Assembly: GCA_017848855.1 (NCBI GenBank)
Contig: JAFIHF010000070.1
Span: forward strand, 1 to 33,957
Length of the DNA stretch: 33,957 nucleotides
Direction: 5' to 3'
Source: Rhodanobacter denitrificans
GTDB lineage: Bacteria; Pseudomonadota; Gammaproteobacteria; Xanthomonadales; Rhodanobacteraceae
Shown piece by piece: positions 33,202-33,957 of the stretch. The notes under the pieces are model-generated. The model saw only the letters and a list, made by a program, of their open reading frames with translations. It searched no databases and was not told the origin of the DNA. The first letter of the stretch is position 1, and every line of letters starts with the position of its first letter. A program made the position numbers and the translations under genes.

Positions 33202-33708
33202 CGCCGCAGTATCGCCCGGCCCGCGCGCGGGGCAAACCACTTTCGTGCCGGCTGCACGCACCGCGAGGTCTCCCGGCCAGCGGACGGCACGGGGGTACCG
33301 TCCGCTGGCCGGGAAAGCGCCGCGGTTGCACGCACTTCACGCCATCCCGGCGCAAACCCGCATGCTTGCCAGGCAAGGCATGCGTACCACTCCAAGACTC
33401 GCCGGATTCGCCAAGGCGCACGCCCCGACGCGCGGCCGGCACGGCCGCACGATCCGGCTACTCACCAGTCAGACGTTTGAGGGGCGGATTTTGGAAATGG
33501 CCGCCGTCATCCGGCTACGGACGGCCCGGTCGGGCGCAGGCGGGCTGGCTCGTACCAAATTGCGTTCAATGAGGCAGACGATCCGGGCCATGCCGTCCAC
33601 AAGCCATTGCTCGTCATCCTCGCGAGGCGCTTCTCAACAGCCGGAGGCGGGTCAAGCGAGGATCCAGTGCCTTCAAAAAGACACTGGATTCCTGCTTTCG
33701 CACACTGC
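33202..33708. repeat. Gene-free stretch with several palindromes
   Basis: No convincing gene is seen. It holds a perfect 16-bp-stem palindrome (33272-33287 with 33298-33313), an imperfect one at about 33358-33383 (CGCATGCTTGCC with its near complement), a 10-bp direct repeat ATCCGGCTAC (33452-33461 and 33509-33518), and a hairpin ATCCAGTG/CACTGGAT (33662-33669 and 33682-33689). The last resembles the widespread repeat found around the phrase GGAATCCAGTG. The yoaA promoter should lie near 33202-33270. Confidence 0.6.
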
Positions 33709-33956
33709 TGTCCGGAATATTCGATGTTCCAGTTCGCAGACTCCAAGCGCCGCAGGCTCTCGCTTTGAACAACGAAGCCGAGCGACATGAATTCGCGCGG
33801 GCGCTGATTGGTGAATCCCTCTCCCTCCGGGAGAGGGTGCCGGCAGGCGGGTGAGGGTTCGGGCAAAGCGAAATGCTGCGGCAAGTCCGAACCCTCACCC
33901 CCGGCCCCTCTCCCGGAGGGAGAGGGGAGAAGATCGCCTGCGAGATATTCCGGACA
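33709..33956. mobile_element. Possible MITE-like element with 12-bp terminal inverted repeats
   Basis: TGTCCGGAATAT at 33709-33720 is matched by its exact complement ATATTCCGGACA at 33945-33956, giving a 248-bp unit. The interior has nested hairpins: CCCTCTCCC/GGGAGAGGG (33817-33837), a 14-bp stem GGGTGAGGGTTCGG (33849-33862 with 33887-33900) and CCCCTCTCCC/GGGAGAGGGG (33905-33927). No transposase is present. The window ends one base beyond, so a target duplication cannot be checked. Confidence 0.45.
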
Positions 33957-33957
33957 C

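Noticed and set aside
30937-33480. Very long open frame on the plus strand opposite yoaA, the VOC gene and part of the BtuF-like gene
   Set aside because: Its composition (runs of Arg, His, Gln, Ala) is that of an antisense shadow in high-GC DNA; the minus-strand genes have clear motifs.
33507-33884. Open frame on the minus strand at the window end
   Set aside because: It runs through several repeat hairpins and reads like a translated dispersed repeat, with no credible start or family.

Overview
The window is high-GC chromosomal DNA whose gene content and order point to a gammaproteobacterium of the Lysobacterales (Xanthomonadales), most likely Rhodanobacteraceae or a close relative. The evidence is the kdsD-kdsC-lptC-lptA-lptB-rpoN-hpf cluster followed by hprK, rapZ, a mannose-type EIIA, HPr and EI in place of ptsN/npr, the divergent perM/purM pair, and many intergenic palindromes and heptamer arrays. 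This assignment is inference; no rRNA or tRNA gene was seen.

Layout. 1-800: non-coding mosaic of hairpin repeats. 801-5835: alkyltransferase-like protein, an unknown 134-aa protein, a PiT phosphate transporter with its DUF47 partner, a CNNM/CorC membrane protein and trmJ. 5932-8258: suhB, then a lower-GC islet (unknown secreted protein plus a vapBC toxin-antitoxin pair) bounded by a second 130-bp copy of the suhB 3' end. 8268-11422 (minus): DUF2164, hda, perM, DUF2066. 11575-14314 (plus): purM, purN, DUF3108. 14474-16760 (minus): ibaG, murA and two small related membrane proteins. 16935-27049 (plus): the lipopolysaccharide genes (Kdo synthesis and Lpt export), sigma-54, the hibernation factor and a regulatory phosphotransferase chain. 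27102-29108: divergent yeiE-like regulator and yeiH-like exporter. 29169-33201 (minus): tsaB with a candidate leader ORF, then a yoaA/dinG helicase, a VOC protein and a cobalamin-binding protein. 33202-33957: palindromes and a possible MITE-like element.

How the genes work together. KdsD and KdsC make Kdo, and LptC/A/B form part of the lipopolysaccharide export machine. MurA starts peptidoglycan synthesis. HprK, HPr, EIIA and EI look like a regulatory PTS with no sugar permease in the window; the HPr has both His15 and Ser46. Hda regulates replication initiation, and PurM/PurN carry out purine synthesis steps.

The most unusual features are: (1) a 7-bp tandem repeat (CCGAGTC) found in several intergenic gaps and also inside the purM coding sequence; the unit reads as the same heptapeptide cycle in all frames of a strand and has no stop on either strand; (2) the duplicated suhB 3' end flanking the toxin-antitoxin islet; (3) a ptsI start codon immediately after inverted heptamer arrays, with no visible ribosome binding site; (4) a 27-codon ORF with a strong Shine-Dalgarno sequence, inside a small hairpin, overlapping the tsaB start. 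No clearly new multi-gene system was found; the heptamer family is the best candidate for something undescribed.
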